Below are positions 26,473 through 35,723 of a DNA stretch of 54,347 bases, one piece after another (position 1 is the first letter of the stretch; each line of letters begins with the position of its first letter). A program made the translations under genes and the position numbers. Below the pieces are notes generated by a model. The model did not search any database, was not told the DNA's origin, and worked only from the letters and a program-made list of their open reading frames with translations. The stretch comes from Acidobacteriota bacterium (GTDB taxonomy: Bacteria > Acidobacteriota > Terriglobia > Bryobacterales > Bryobacteraceae): contig JAFKEE010000062.1 of the NCBI GenBank assembly GCA_017307505.1, positions 1-54,347 on the forward strand. Reading direction: 5' to 3'.

Positions 26473-27830
26473 AGCCCACCCAGGTGCTCATCGTCGATGA
26501 TGAGCCTGGTATCCGCGAATCGCTCAAAGGTGTACTGGAGGACGAAGGATTTGAGGTCCAGGCGGTACCGACGGGGGAAATGGCGGTCGAAGAGATCCTG
26601 AACGGCGCCTATGAGGCGGTGCTGCTGGATGTGTGGCTGCCAGGCATGGACGGTCTGGAGGTTCTGCAGCGAGTGAAGAGCGCGGGGCATGCGGCGCTGC
26701 CGGCGATCATCATGATCTCGGGTCACGGGAGCATCGAATCGGCCGTGCGGGCGACGAAGCTGGGCGCCTTCGATTTTCTGGAAAAGCCGCTGACGATCGA
26801 GAAGGTGATGGTGGTGCTGAAGAACGCGCTGGAGCAGCGGCGGCTTCACCTGCAGTTGCGCGAGATCAAGGACACCAGCCGGAGCCGGCTGCGCATCTTC
26901 GGCGAGAGCGTGCCGATGAAGGCACTGCGGCAGCAGATCCTGCTGATGGCTGCCACGAACGGGCGGGTGCTGATCTACGGCGAGAGCGGAACCGGCAAAG
27001 AGCTGGTGGCGCATGCGATCCACGCGGAGAGCGCCCGCGCCGATCAGCCGTTTGTCGAATTGAACTGCGCGGCGATTCCGGAGGAGTTGATCGAGAGCGA
27101 GCTGTTCGGCCATCGCAAAGGTGGCATCGCCGGGATGGGCGGCGACAAGATCGGCAAGCTGGAGAAGGCGGACGGGGGAACGCTGTTCCTGGACGAAGTC
27201 GGGGACATGAGCCTCAAGACCCAGGCCAAGGTGATGCGGGTACTGGATGAGCAGCGCTTTGAGCCGGTGGGTTCCGCGGAGCAGATCCAGGTGGACGTGC
27301 GCCTGATCGCCTCTACCAATAAGAACCTGGAAGAGGAGATCGAACGGGGCAACTTCCGGGAGGATCTGTTCTACCGGCTGAACGTAATCCCGTTTGAAGT
27401 CCCACCGCTGCGGGAGAGGGTGGAAGATATTCCCCTGCTCGCGGAGCATTTCCTGAATGAGTTCACCTCTGCGTACGGCCGGAAGGGAAAAGAGTTGACG
27501 GCTGAAGCCTATAGGGCATTGGCGGAGTACTCGTGGCCTGGCAATGTGCGAGAGCTGAAGAACCTGATGGAGCGGATCGTGATCATGTATCCGCAGGTGC
27601 GCATTGATGCCCGGCACATTCCGTTGCCGGTGGCGCGACGGGTGACGCCCAAGCCTTCGGACCGGACCGCGAGCCTGCTGGAGGTGCGGCAGGCGGCCGA
27701 GCGCGATTACATCCTTAAGAAGTTGGATGAGTCCAGTGGGAATGTCAGCCGGACGGCGGAACTGCTGGGGTTGGAGCGCAGCAACCTGTATAAGAAGATG
27801 CGGGCGCTGGGGATTGCTCCGCGGGAGTAG
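26469..27830 (+). CDS. NtrX-like response regulator, AAA+ domain lacking GAFTGA
   Basis: 453 aa with the layout of a sigma54-dependent activator: receiver 1-~120 (acceptor D54 in VLLDVWLPGMDG, KP at 106-107), AAA+ ~140-380 (Walker A GESGTGKE 171-178, Walker B GTLFLDE 237-243, sensor region REDLFYRLNV, WPGNVREL) and a C-terminal Fis-type helix-turn-helix (GNVSRTAELLGLERSNLYKKM). The L1 loop that normally reads GAFTGA and contacts sigma54 reads GGIAGM (residues 218-223). The loop length is preserved, so this is substitution rather than deletion. Ability to activate sigma54 polymerase is therefore doubtful; it may act as a repressor or sigma70-type regulator, as some NtrX relatives are thought to. 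Co-translated with the kinase before it. Confidence 0.9.
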   Translation: MKPTQVLIVDDEPGIRESLKGVLEDEGFEVQAVPTGEMAVEEILNGAYEAVLLDVWLPGMDGLEVLQRVKSAGHAALPAIIMISGHGSIESAVRATKLGAFDFLEKPLTIEKVMVVLKNALEQRRLHLQLREIKDTSRSRLRIFGESVPMKALRQQILLMAATNGRVLIYGESGTGKELVAHAIHAESARADQPFVELNCAAIPEELIESELFGHRKGGIAGMGGDKIGKLEKADGGTLFLDEVGDMSLKTQAKVMRVLDEQRFEPVGSAEQIQVDVRLIASTNKNLEEEIERGNFREDLFYRLNVIPFEVPPLRERVEDIPLLAEHFLNEFTSAYGRKGKELTAEAYRALAEYSWPGNVRELKNLMERIVIMYPQVRIDARHIPLPVARRVTPKPSDRTASLLEVRQAAERDYILKKLDESSGNVSRTAELLGLERSNLYKKMRALGIAPRE

Positions 27831-28263
27831 GGCGGCCGGATCGGTGCAGGCCACGCGGTGGTTGAACCGCGATGGGGAGCATTCTCCCGCTGATCGTACC
27901 CAAGGACATGAGCAACTCGGGGTCCGGCGCAGATGATGCGGATCTTGTTGATGCAGAGGGACTTTTCTACGGGCTACCCACTTTTGACGGGATCAAGGTG
28001 GTCAGCCGAGGCCCAGGGGCCGGAACTGAGCGGGAAGTGGTGGTCACGGCTCAGTTAGCGGCTGGAGGCAAGCTGGAACCGGGCGTTTTCCCTTGGCTGG
28101 TGGGCTGGAAAAGACGATGATCTGTCACTAACCGTACGTCGAGGTCTGAATTGAGATCCGGCGGGGCTGCGCGGGCACCGTCCTTTCCTTTCAGTGAATT
28201 CAGATACAATTCTCCATTTCTGTCCCATCTGGGATAGAATGGCTGCTTGGCCGGACGGTCGCT
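27831..28263. other. 433-bp region before nuoM, no clear gene
   Basis: One open frame of 83 codons could run from 27872 to 28120 on the plus strand, but neither possible ATG (27872, 27908) has a well-placed ribosome binding site, its codon use is less biased than in neighbouring genes, and I recognise nothing in its product. Just before nuoM, TAGAAT (28235-28240) could be a -10 element placed about 24 bases before the nuoM start, without a matching -35. Confidence 0.45.
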
Positions 28264-29820
28264 ATGGATCACCTGCTTTCGCTAGTTCTGTGCATCCCCC
28301 TGTTGGGACTGATTCCTCTCTTTTTCCTGCCTTCTTCGAACCCGAAGTTGATCAAACTCTGGTCGAACTTCGTTTTCCTTGTCGGATTTCTCGCCACGTT
28401 ACCGCTGTGGTTCCAGTTCGATTGGCGGGCAGACTACCAGTTTGTCGAGAAGGTTCCGTGGATTAAATCCATCGGGGCGTATTGGAACCTGGGCGTCGAC
28501 GGGTATGCGATGCTGCTGGTGATTCTGACGGCGCTGATCGGGTTCCTTTCGGTGCTGTGTTCGTGGAGCGCTATCAACGAACGGCTGAAAGAGTATTACG
28601 GCTGGTTCATGATGCTGCAGTTCGGGATGTTGGGCGTCTTTGCGGCGCGCGACTTCCTGCTGTTCTTTGTCTTCTGGGAACTGACGCTGATCCCGATGTA
28701 CTTCATCATCGCGATCTGGGGCGGCCAGCGCCGCGGCTACGCGAGCATCAAGTTTGTGATTTACACGTTGGCGGGATCGGTGCTGATGCTGTTGGGCATC
28801 CTGGCGTTCTACTGGCAGCAGTACGTTCAGTTCCACCGCCTGACGTTTGATATGTCCGCGCTGCTGGAGACGCGGATGCCGCCGGAGCTGGCGTGGTGGG
28901 TCTTCTGGGCGTTCTTCCTGGGCTTCGCGGTGAAGGTTCCGATGTGGCCGCTGCACACGTGGCTGCCGGATGCGCATACCGAGGCGCCGACGGCCGGGTC
29001 TGTCATCCTGGCCGGCATCCTGCTGAAGATGGGGACCTTCGGGTTTATCCGTTTTTCAATTCCGATGCTGCCCGAGACGGCGCGCGATCCGAAGGTGTTG
29101 GGCACGGTGGTGGCGCTGTCGATCATCGCGATCATTTATGGCGCCCTGGTCAGCCTGATGCAGAAAGACTGGAAGAAGCTGGTGGCCTACTCGTCAGTGA
29201 GCCACATGGGCTTCTGCACGCTGGGCATCTTCGCCCTGAATCCGGCGGGCATCGCGGGTTCCATCATCCAGCAGATCAACCACGGTGTTTCGACCGGCAT
29301 GCTCTTCCTGATTGTCGGCGTCGTCTATGAACGGCGGCATACGCGCGAGATCGCCGAATATGGCGGACTGTTCCGGGTGATGCCGGTGTTCACGTTTATC
29401 TTCCTGGTGGCGGCGCTGAGTTCGATGGGCCTGCCTCCGTTGAACGGCTTCATCGGCGAAGTCACGATCATCAAGGGTGCGTTCGAGATGTCGTTCTGGT
29501 GGGCGCTCGCCTGCGGCATCGGCATCGCCCTGGGCGCGGCCTACCTGCTGTGGCTGTTCCAGCGGACGATGCTGGGCGAACTGAAGAACGAGAAAAACCA
29601 GCACCTGAAGGACCTGAACTGGCGCGAAATCGCTTACTTCACGCCGCTGCTGATCCTGGTGTTCTGGATCGGCCTGGGCCCGCGGCCGTTCTTCAAGGTG
29701 ATCAGCCGGTCGGTGGCGAATGTAGTGGAGCGGGTGCGGCCCGGTTATTATGATGACCACCGCTTATACAACCCGTTGCTGCCGCAGGAAGTGCAGCCGG
29801 ATAGACGGCCGGACTTCTAG
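28264..29820 (+). CDS. nuoM: NADH-quinone oxidoreductase subunit M
   Basis: 518-aa proton-pumping antiporter-like subunit of respiratory complex I, in the inner membrane. About 14 hydrophobic segments. Recognisable family elements: WNLGVDGYAMLLVILTALIG, FFVFWELTLIPMYFIIAIWG (with the conserved Glu of TM5), PLHTWLPDAHTEAPTAGSVI with the broken-helix Lys/His region, and YSSVSHMGFCTLGI. Length is normal. It is striking that no nuoL, nuoN, nuoK or nuoJ sits on either side, so the rest of complex I must be elsewhere. It could be a second copy or part of another Mrp/Nuo-like assembly, but the sequence looks like ordinary NuoM. Confidence 0.93.
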   Translation: MDHLLSLVLCIPLLGLIPLFFLPSSNPKLIKLWSNFVFLVGFLATLPLWFQFDWRADYQFVEKVPWIKSIGAYWNLGVDGYAMLLVILTALIGFLSVLCSWSAINERLKEYYGWFMMLQFGMLGVFAARDFLLFFVFWELTLIPMYFIIAIWGGQRRGYASIKFVIYTLAGSVLMLLGILAFYWQQYVQFHRLTFDMSALLETRMPPELAWWVFWAFFLGFAVKVPMWPLHTWLPDAHTEAPTAGSVILAGILLKMGTFGFIRFSIPMLPETARDPKVLGTVVALSIIAIIYGALVSLMQKDWKKLVAYSSVSHMGFCTLGIFALNPAGIAGSIIQQINHGVSTGMLFLIVGVVYERRHTREIAEYGGLFRVMPVFTFIFLVAALSSMGLPPLNGFIGEVTIIKGAFEMSFWWALACGIGIALGAAYLLWLFQRTMLGELKNEKNQHLKDLNWREIAYFTPLLILVFWIGLGPRPFFKVISRSVANVVERVRPGYYDDHRLYNPLLPQEVQPDRRPDF

Positions 29821-29968
29821 AACATTTTCGAGATTCCTGCTCTCAGCACCAGACCCGGCCATCGGGCGTAGTCACGTCGGTGAACGATCCCGACCTCGCC
29901 CGCAGCTTGTCACACCGCCAGTGATACGGTGTCAGACGTTGATTCGCGGCGAGCAGCGGTTTCGTGCT

Positions 29969-31090
29969 CTATTGCGGCCTGGAGGGGTCAGAAGGCTTCC
30001 TCGGCTGCGGTGGTCCGATCTGAACCAGCGGAACTGCAGCCGTGTCCGGGCTTTGAGAACTGGCCGGCACGGGCTTAGGCGGATTCAGCCAGCGGGCGGG
30101 CAGTTTCGCGACGTAGACCAGACGTTCCACCAGTGGCAAGAGAGAACGGACCGTGCGGCCGTGGAACAGCAGGCTGCCGGCGACCAGGAACGGGTGGGGG
30201 ATGGTGGTGCAGCAGCGGGAGCAGATGTCGATCTCGCCGGCACGGCCGTCGAGGTGGAGGCGGCGCATGCGCTGCATCTCGGGTCCGTCGAAGATCTCCT
30301 CCATGGAGGACCGGGTGACATTGCCGACGGGCGCGCCGTCCAGCATGTAGCTCTGGCAGCAGGGGTAGGCATCGCCATTGTGCTTGATGTACATGGGTCC
30401 GCGCCAGAGGTAATGGCAGGGGTGGGTCCATTCGGAGGCGCCATGCCCGGCATCGGGCCGCATCAGGTTGGTTTCGTCCTCCTTGATGCGAATGAGGTCG
30501 ACACCCGGCACATCCCGCCAGAACTTCGTAAAGTCTTCCACTTCGTGCCGGTTGCCGTCCATGCGGACCATCTGGACCACGATCTGGAGCTTCGATTTAC
30601 GGTCGTGCTTGAGGCGGCAGAAGTTCAGGAAGTTGTCACGGACGCGCTCGAACTTTGCCCCCTTGCGATAGAACTCGAACGTCTCCTTGCTGTAGCCGTC
30701 GAAGCTGAGGGTGATGTGTTCGAGAGGGGTATCGAGCAGGCGGGCGGCGGCCTTTTCGTCGAGCAGGGTGCCGTTGGTGGAGATGAGGGAAGAGATGCCG
30801 TGCTGATCGCAGAAGTGGATGCGATCGAAGATCTTACGGTCGAGAAACGGCTCGCCCAGGCCGATGAGCATCATGTGTTCGCCAGTCTTCGAAGCCTGGC
30901 GGACGAGGGTATCGAAGACCTCGTCGGACATGTCTTCTTTCGGCTGGGGGTGGGTTTCCCGGGGGCACATCGGGCAGTAAATGTTGCACTTCGCCGTGGT
31001 TTCGACGATGTATTCTACGGGCAATGCGCGCAGCCGGGTCCGGCCGCGCGCATAGCCCCACAACAATTTGGCTCGGTTCCAGGCTCTCAC
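29969..31090 (-). CDS. Radical SAM protein with SPASM-like C-terminal cysteines
   Basis: 373-aa radical S-adenosylmethionine enzyme. The [4Fe-4S]-binding motif is C35NIYC39PMC42, close to the N-terminus, followed by GLGEPFLD and SFDGYSKETFEFYRKG, typical of the family. A second set of cysteines (HPCHYLW, YPCCQSY, CSRCC) near residues 230-310 looks like a SPASM/Twitch auxiliary cluster site. Such proteins modify peptides, activate enzymes or install cofactors; no precursor peptide gene was seen nearby, so the substrate is unknown. A Pro/Ser-rich tail follows. GTG start at 31090 is 19 nt after the stop of the gene for the IPT/TIG-like protein, so both may share one transcript. Confidence 0.85.
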   Translation of the reverse strand: MRAWNRAKLLWGYARGRTRLRALPVEYIVETTAKCNIYCPMCPRETHPQPKEDMSDEVFDTLVRQASKTGEHMMLIGLGEPFLDRKIFDRIHFCDQHGISSLISTNGTLLDEKAAARLLDTPLEHITLSFDGYSKETFEFYRKGAKFERVRDNFLNFCRLKHDRKSKLQIVVQMVRMDGNRHEVEDFTKFWRDVPGVDLIRIKEDETNLMRPDAGHGASEWTHPCHYLWRGPMYIKHNGDAYPCCQSYMLDGAPVGNVTRSSMEEIFDGPEMQRMRRLHLDGRAGEIDICSRCCTTIPHPFLVAGSLLFHGRTVRSLLPLVERLVYVAKLPARWLNPPKPVPASSQSPDTAAVPLVQIGPPQPRKPSDPSRPQ

Positions 31091-31109
31091 CTAGTCCCAT
31101 TCTAGCGGC

Positions 31110-32891
31110 TTACTGGAAATTGACGCTCTTCTGGCCGCCGTAGGTGTAGCCAATCTGGCCGTACTCGGTCTCTCCGCCGCCGACCAGGGGCGCCTTGAAG
31201 CGTCCGTTCGGCGGGGTGTTGCTCTGAAGGACAGACAGGAGGCCCATGCTGTCTTCGGAGCCACCGGTGACGGGCATGAGTTGCAGGATGTCGGCTCCGA
31301 CAGTGAGTCCGCCGGCATCGGCCGGGGCCTGACAGGTGAATAGACGGCCGATGGCCTTCGGGGCGCCGGGCACGGGTCCTATGGCCATCCCGGTGACGGT
31401 GACGATGTCGGCGGCCGGTCCGGGCGTCCAGACGATGGAGAGCGGGTTGCCGCGATCGATCTCGTTGATGGAAGCCTTGTTGGTCCAGGTGACGGGGGCA
31501 CCGAGGTCGATGGTGGCGTTGAAGGCGTCGATGGCGGTACCACCGGTGCCGCTGAGAGTATAGGTGCCGGGGGTGAGATCCGGCGCGATGACGGGGAAAC
31601 CGGTGCGGCGCTGGCCGGCCTGCCTGGCTGCCGAGGCCCGCGCCTGGCGAATCATATTGCGCGCTTTGTCTTCGAGGCTGAACATGCCGGGCAGGACCGG
31701 GATGCTGCTGCCAAGGTCGCCGGTGTAGATGATGGTGGGCTGGCGTTCGAGTTGGAACTGGGCGCCGGCCTGGCCGTCGAATTTGAGGATCTGGCCGGCA
31801 TCGAGACCGGAAGCTTCGGCGGCTTCGTAGTCGTCCGAGGTACCTTCGAGGGTAACAACCGAGCAGCCATTCAGGTTCTGGACGGTCCCGTTGAGGAAGG
31901 CCAGGCCGGATTCCAACTCATAACGGCTGTAGGCGTAGAAGGCGCCACTCGCGGCGCGGGAGTGAAACTCGATCGATTCGCCGTCGAAGTCGAACTCCGT
32001 GGCGCTGTCAGTGATCTGGAAGCCGGGCACAACCACCTGCCGGCCTTCGTCGATGGCTTGGATGGCTTCGGGGGTCAGGACCCCGCCGGCGTCGCACATG
32101 GACTGATCCGCCGCGGCGATGGAAAGGAACGAGGCGTTGCTGAGGTTCTCGCCGGAACGCAGCGAGATGGGCACATAACAGCCAAGCTGCAGGCCGGATT
32201 CGGGCAGGTCCACCAGGATCCGGTCATACCCGGCCTTGCCGGGATAGCGGCCGGCGTAGCGAACAGGCAGAGCCACACCGCCGACGAGGAGTTCGGCGCC
32301 TTCCAGTATGGGTTGCTCGACGGCGGGGTCGCCGTCCGAGGTGGTGATGGGACCGAAGCCCGAGGCGAGAATGCTGAGGGTAGAACCGGGATGGGCAGGC
32401 GCGGTCATGCGGAGCCGCTGTGGGTCGCCGTCAGGCCGAAGAATGTCGGCGGCGGCCAGGGCACCATTCAAGTTCGTAGTAGTAACGATGCCGAGCACCT
32501 GGTCGGCTACATTGAGGTCGATTTCAGTGCTGGTTCCGGCGTTGGTCTGCACGCGTAGGGTGGAGGCGCCCGATTCCGTGGAGGAGGGAACGATACCCTG
32601 GATCTCGAAGGCTCCAACCTGGGAGAGGAATGCCTGGACTTCGGTTCCGCTGGCCTTGTTTTTGAGGATTACCTTCACGCCATCGATCTCCGCAGGATAT
32701 GGCAGTTCGGCCTTAATGACATCGAGGGGGCCGAGGTTGTCGCCCAGGATGCGGAAGGCGGAGCCGCGGGCCAGACCAGCGGCCGAGGCGGTGGGCGCAG
32801 CGGGGCGAACGCTCTTCTTCCCGATCACCGGTTGACCGAACACGGTGGATACCCCGATGAGGGCACACCATGCCCATACGGTTTTACTCAT
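31110..32891 (-). CDS. Secreted protein with IPT/TIG-like domains, function unknown
   Basis: 593 aa with a signal peptide (MSKTVWAWCALIGVSTVFGQ). The first half holds a segment resembling acidobacterial TIGR03437/IPT-TIG-like repeats: GSAFRILGDNLGP and GSTLSILASGFGPITT, both followed by beta-rich stretches and ADQVLGIVTT. The C-terminal part is Gly/Thr/Ala-rich, also beta-like, with no membrane anchor or catalytic motif that I can name. ATG 32891 follows AAGGAG eight bases upstream; open sequence extends further upstream but is not needed. It is divergent from the photolyase gene (149 bp between starts). Possibly a surface or adhesin-like protein; this is a guess from the fold type. Confidence 0.72.
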   Translation of the reverse strand: MSKTVWAWCALIGVSTVFGQPVIGKKSVRPAAPTASAAGLARGSAFRILGDNLGPLDVIKAELPYPAEIDGVKVILKNKASGTEVQAFLSQVGAFEIQGIVPSSTESGASTLRVQTNAGTSTEIDLNVADQVLGIVTTTNLNGALAAADILRPDGDPQRLRMTAPAHPGSTLSILASGFGPITTSDGDPAVEQPILEGAELLVGGVALPVRYAGRYPGKAGYDRILVDLPESGLQLGCYVPISLRSGENLSNASFLSIAAADQSMCDAGGVLTPEAIQAIDEGRQVVVPGFQITDSATEFDFDGESIEFHSRAASGAFYAYSRYELESGLAFLNGTVQNLNGCSVVTLEGTSDDYEAAEASGLDAGQILKFDGQAGAQFQLERQPTIIYTGDLGSSIPVLPGMFSLEDKARNMIRQARASAARQAGQRRTGFPVIAPDLTPGTYTLSGTGGTAIDAFNATIDLGAPVTWTNKASINEIDRGNPLSIVWTPGPAADIVTVTGMAIGPVPGAPKAIGRLFTCQAPADAGGLTVGADILQLMPVTGGSEDSMGLLSVLQSNTPPNGRFKAPLVGGGETEYGQIGYTYGGQKSVNFQ

Positions 32892-33040
32892 TCTGAATCT
32901 CCTTAAGATGGCGCGGGTCTTGTTCTGTGTCAGTGGCCCGCTGTGAAAAGACGCGCAGGAGTCGGGCGAAAAGGATCTAGCATGGATGTAACAAACACGC
33001 TTTTGCTCCAACGCGTGCTTTTTGGTCATCCAGGAAGGTA

Positions 33041-34462
33041 GTGGACGCCATAACAAAGCTTGAACTGCGCGTGCGAACGCTCAACGACGCGCCGGTCCGC
33101 CAGGATGCGGACTATGTCCTGTACTGGTCCCAGATGAACCGGCGGGTGGATTCGAATCACGCGCTGGCCTGGGCCATACAGAAGGCGAATGAGCTCAAGC
33201 TGCCGGTGCTTTGCTATGAAGGGCTGACGTGCACCTATCAGGACGCCAACGACCGGCTGCACACCTTCATCCTGGAAGGGGTGCCGGAGATGGCGCGGCG
33301 GCTGGCGCGGCTCGGCATCGGTTACTGTTTCTACCCGCGGCGGCGTCGGGCGGATCGGAATGATGTCCTGTACCGGCTGGCGGAACGGGCGGCGTGCGTG
33401 ATCACGGACGACTACCCGACGTTCATTGCCGCCACGCACAATGCCTCGGTGCCCGCCAAGGTTGCTGTGTCGTTCAGCGCGGTGGATTCGAGCTGTGTCG
33501 TGCCGATGAATGTGCTGGAGAAGCGTGAGTATGCCGCCTACACGATCCGGCCCAAGATCACGCGGCTGCTGCCGGAGTATCTGGAACCTTGCACCGTCTC
33601 GAAACCGAAGCGGGCGTGGTCGGGCGCAGTTCCTGAGTGGCATGTGCCACTGACTGAGGCTGAGATTTCGGGACTGGTGGCGTCATGCGAGATCGATCAT
33701 TCGGTGGCGCCTTCGATCTCATATACGGGCGGACGGCTGGCGGCTGAGAAACTGCTGCAGCATTTCCTAAGGAACAATTTGCGGCGCTATGCGCGCGAGC
33801 GGAACGAACCGGCGGCGCATGCTACTTCGGACATGAGCCCCTATCTTCATTTCGGGCAGATCTCGTCGCTGGAAATCGCGCTGGCGGCGGCGGAGTATGC
33901 GAAGGAGCACGATCTCATCGCATCGGAGTTTCTGGAAGAGCTGATCGTACGCCGGGAACTGGCGTTCAACTACGCCCGGCATGTGGAGAATCCGGGCTCT
34001 CTGAACAATCTGCCGGACTGGGCAAAGACCACGCTGCGTAAACATGCGGTGGATCCGCGGTCACCAGTTTACTCGCTGAAAGAGTTTGAGCAGGCCGAGA
34101 CCCACGATGCGCTGTGGAACGCCTGCCAGACCGAGATGCTGCTGCGCGGCAAGATTCACGGTTACTACCGCATGTACTGGGGCAAGAAGATCATTGAGTG
34201 GTCGCGCACCTGCGAGGACGCCCTGGAGACGATGATCCGCATTCATGACCGCTACGCGCTGGATGGGCGGGATCCGAATACCTACACAAATATTCTGTGG
34301 TGTTTCGGGCTGCACGACCGGCCCTGGCAGGAGCGGGCGGTTTTCGGGATGATCCGGTATATGAACCTGGAAGGGATGAAGCGCAAGACGGGTGTCGACG
34401 CCTACCTGCGCGAGATCGGACATTTGCAGCAGACGGGCAAGGATCCGTTCCGGGTCCGGTAA
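33041..34462 (+). CDS. phrB: Class II CPD photolyase
   Basis: 473-aa flavoprotein that splits cyclobutane pyrimidine dimers in DNA using blue light. The N-terminal antenna domain begins DYVLYWSQMNRRVDSNHAL, the class II pattern, and the FAD-binding C-terminal domain has SDMSPYLHFGQIS, ELAFNYARH, LRGKIHGYYRMYWGKKI and DPNTYTNILWCFGLHDRPW, all diagnostic of class II enzymes. GTG start at 33041 after AGGAAGG. The following epimerase gene begins 8 nt after its stop, which suggests a common transcript. A [4Fe-4S]-type photolyase is ruled out by the motifs. Confidence 0.93.
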   Translation: MDAITKLELRVRTLNDAPVRQDADYVLYWSQMNRRVDSNHALAWAIQKANELKLPVLCYEGLTCTYQDANDRLHTFILEGVPEMARRLARLGIGYCFYPRRRRADRNDVLYRLAERAACVITDDYPTFIAATHNASVPAKVAVSFSAVDSSCVVPMNVLEKREYAAYTIRPKITRLLPEYLEPCTVSKPKRAWSGAVPEWHVPLTEAEISGLVASCEIDHSVAPSISYTGGRLAAEKLLQHFLRNNLRRYARERNEPAAHATSDMSPYLHFGQISSLEIALAAAEYAKEHDLIASEFLEELIVRRELAFNYARHVENPGSLNNLPDWAKTTLRKHAVDPRSPVYSLKEFEQAETHDALWNACQTEMLLRGKIHGYYRMYWGKKIIEWSRTCEDALETMIRIHDRYALDGRDPNTYTNILWCFGLHDRPWQERAVFGMIRYMNLEGMKRKTGVDAYLREIGHLQQTGKDPFRVR

Positions 34463-34469
34463 GGGAGCC

Positions 34470-35354
34470 ATGAAGATCACACTGACAGGAGCGACGGGCT
34501 TTCTGGGCGGTGCGCTGACGGCAGCGTTGCGCGCCGAGGGCCATGAACTGCGCTTCCTGAGCCGGAATCCGGGCGGCCGGCCCAATTACTTCGCCTGGGA
34601 TCCCCTGGCCGGGCAACCGCCGGAGGCGAGCGTGGCAGGCGCAGACGCTGTGATCCACCTGGCGGGCGAACCGGTGGCGCAACGATGGAGCCCGGCGGTG
34701 AAGTCGGCTATCCGGAGGAGCCGCGTGGACGGAACCAGGCACCTGGTGGAGGCGTTGACGACGCTGTCGCCGCGCCCGCAGGTTCTGGTGTGCGCGTCGG
34801 CGACTGGATATTACGGGGATCGCGGGGCAGAGGTGTTGACCGAGCAGGCAAAGCCGGGACGAGGCTTCCTGCCGGATACCTGTAAGGAATGGGAGTCGAC
34901 GGCCGATCTGGCGCGCGCGCTGGGCTTGCGGGTGGTGAAGCTGCGGACCGGGGTGGTTCTCGGAAAGGGCGGCGGAGCCCTGGCGAAGATGCTGCCGCCG
35001 TTCCGGATGGGCATCGGAGGGCCTTTGGCGGGCGGGCAGCAGTGGATGTCATGGATCCACCTGCAGGACATGGTGCGGCTGGTGCAGTGGGCCGTGGCGA
35101 ATCCCCAGGTGCAGGGCCCGGTTAACTGCGTGGCTCCCAATCCCGTTACGAATAAAGACTTTACTCGAATTCTGGCGGCGGCACTGCACCGCCCGGCATT
35201 CTTCCCTGTACCGGGGTTCGCGCTGAAGCTGCTGTATGGGGAGATGTCATCGGTGCTGCTCGAAAGCCAGAGGGTGGTGCCCCGGGCGGCCCTGGACCTG
35301 GGGTTCCAGTTTCAGCGGCCGGAACTAGGCGAAGCCTTGTCCGATTTGTTATAG
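34470..35354 (+). CDS. TIGR01777 family NAD-dependent epimerase-like protein
   Basis: 294-aa protein of the extended short-chain dehydrogenase fold (YfcH/SulA-like group). It starts with the dinucleotide-binding motif TGATGFLGGALT, then HLAGEPVAQRWS and the group-specific SATGYYGDRG with catalytic Tyr. WMSWIHLQDMVRL is also characteristic. Substrate is not known for this group. ATG 34470 follows GGGAG two bases upstream of CC, eight bases after the photolyase stop. The C-terminal DUF1731-like tail (ESQRVVPRAALDLGFQF) is present, so the protein is full-length. Confidence 0.9.
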   Translation: MKITLTGATGFLGGALTAALRAEGHELRFLSRNPGGRPNYFAWDPLAGQPPEASVAGADAVIHLAGEPVAQRWSPAVKSAIRRSRVDGTRHLVEALTTLSPRPQVLVCASATGYYGDRGAEVLTEQAKPGRGFLPDTCKEWESTADLARALGLRVVKLRTGVVLGKGGGALAKMLPPFRMGIGGPLAGGQQWMSWIHLQDMVRLVQWAVANPQVQGPVNCVAPNPVTNKDFTRILAAALHRPAFFPVPGFALKLLYGEMSSVLLESQRVVPRAALDLGFQFQRPELGEALSDLL

Positions 35355-35364
35355 TGGAGTGGTT

Positions 35365-35571
35365 ATGTCGATTCCGAATGTCCGCCGTTTTCGCATCACC
35401 GGCCCCACGGGTCAGGAAGCAACCCTGATGGCTGTCCTGCCGAAGGGTGCGGACGTAGACCAGTACCTTGCTGATGCCTCCAAGCGCTTCGATTGGAAAG
35501 CCTGGGAAGATATGCAGCAGAAGCAGTTCAAGGTCCGCGTCGGTCAGCAGAAACAGAAGAAGGCGAAGTAA
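35365..35571 (+). CDS. Small hypothetical protein, 68 aa
   Basis: No known function. It begins MSIPNVRRFRITGPTG; a GGAG five bases before ATG 35365 decides the start over an in-frame GTG at 35359. The product is basic at the C-terminus (KVRVGQQKQKKAK) and has no signal peptide or membrane segment, which would fit a nucleic-acid- or ribosome-associated protein. It lies ten bases after the epimerase stop and just before a strong terminator, so it is probably the last gene of the photolyase operon. Confidence 0.7.
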   Translation: MSIPNVRRFRITGPTGQEATLMAVLPKGADVDQYLADASKRFDWKAWEDMQQKQFKVRVGQQKQKKAK

Positions 35572-35600
35572 CTTCCCTCTTCCACAACCGATTTCGCGAG

Positions 35601-35629
35601 AAGGGCAGGTCCGTCGACCTGCCCTTTTT
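35601..35629 (+). terminator. Intrinsic terminator ending the photolyase operon
   Basis: AAGGGCAGGT (35601-35610) and ACCTGCCCTT (35617-35626) pair perfectly over 10 bp with a CCGTCG loop, followed by TTT. This is the cleanest Rho-independent terminator of the window, located 30 bp after the small gene. Confidence 0.9.
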
Positions 35630-35723
35630 GTGTTGTCCTCCCTCCTGCCTCGCCTCTCCGTCACGCCTGTAACAAATCCTCCGTCAACCCTCATTCCCGC
35701 TTGACCGGCCAGTGGGCTGCCCG

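Noticed and set aside
27872-28120. 83-codon frame before nuoM
   Set aside because: Neither possible start has a properly spaced ribosome binding site and codon use is weakly biased; reported only as part of the intergenic description.
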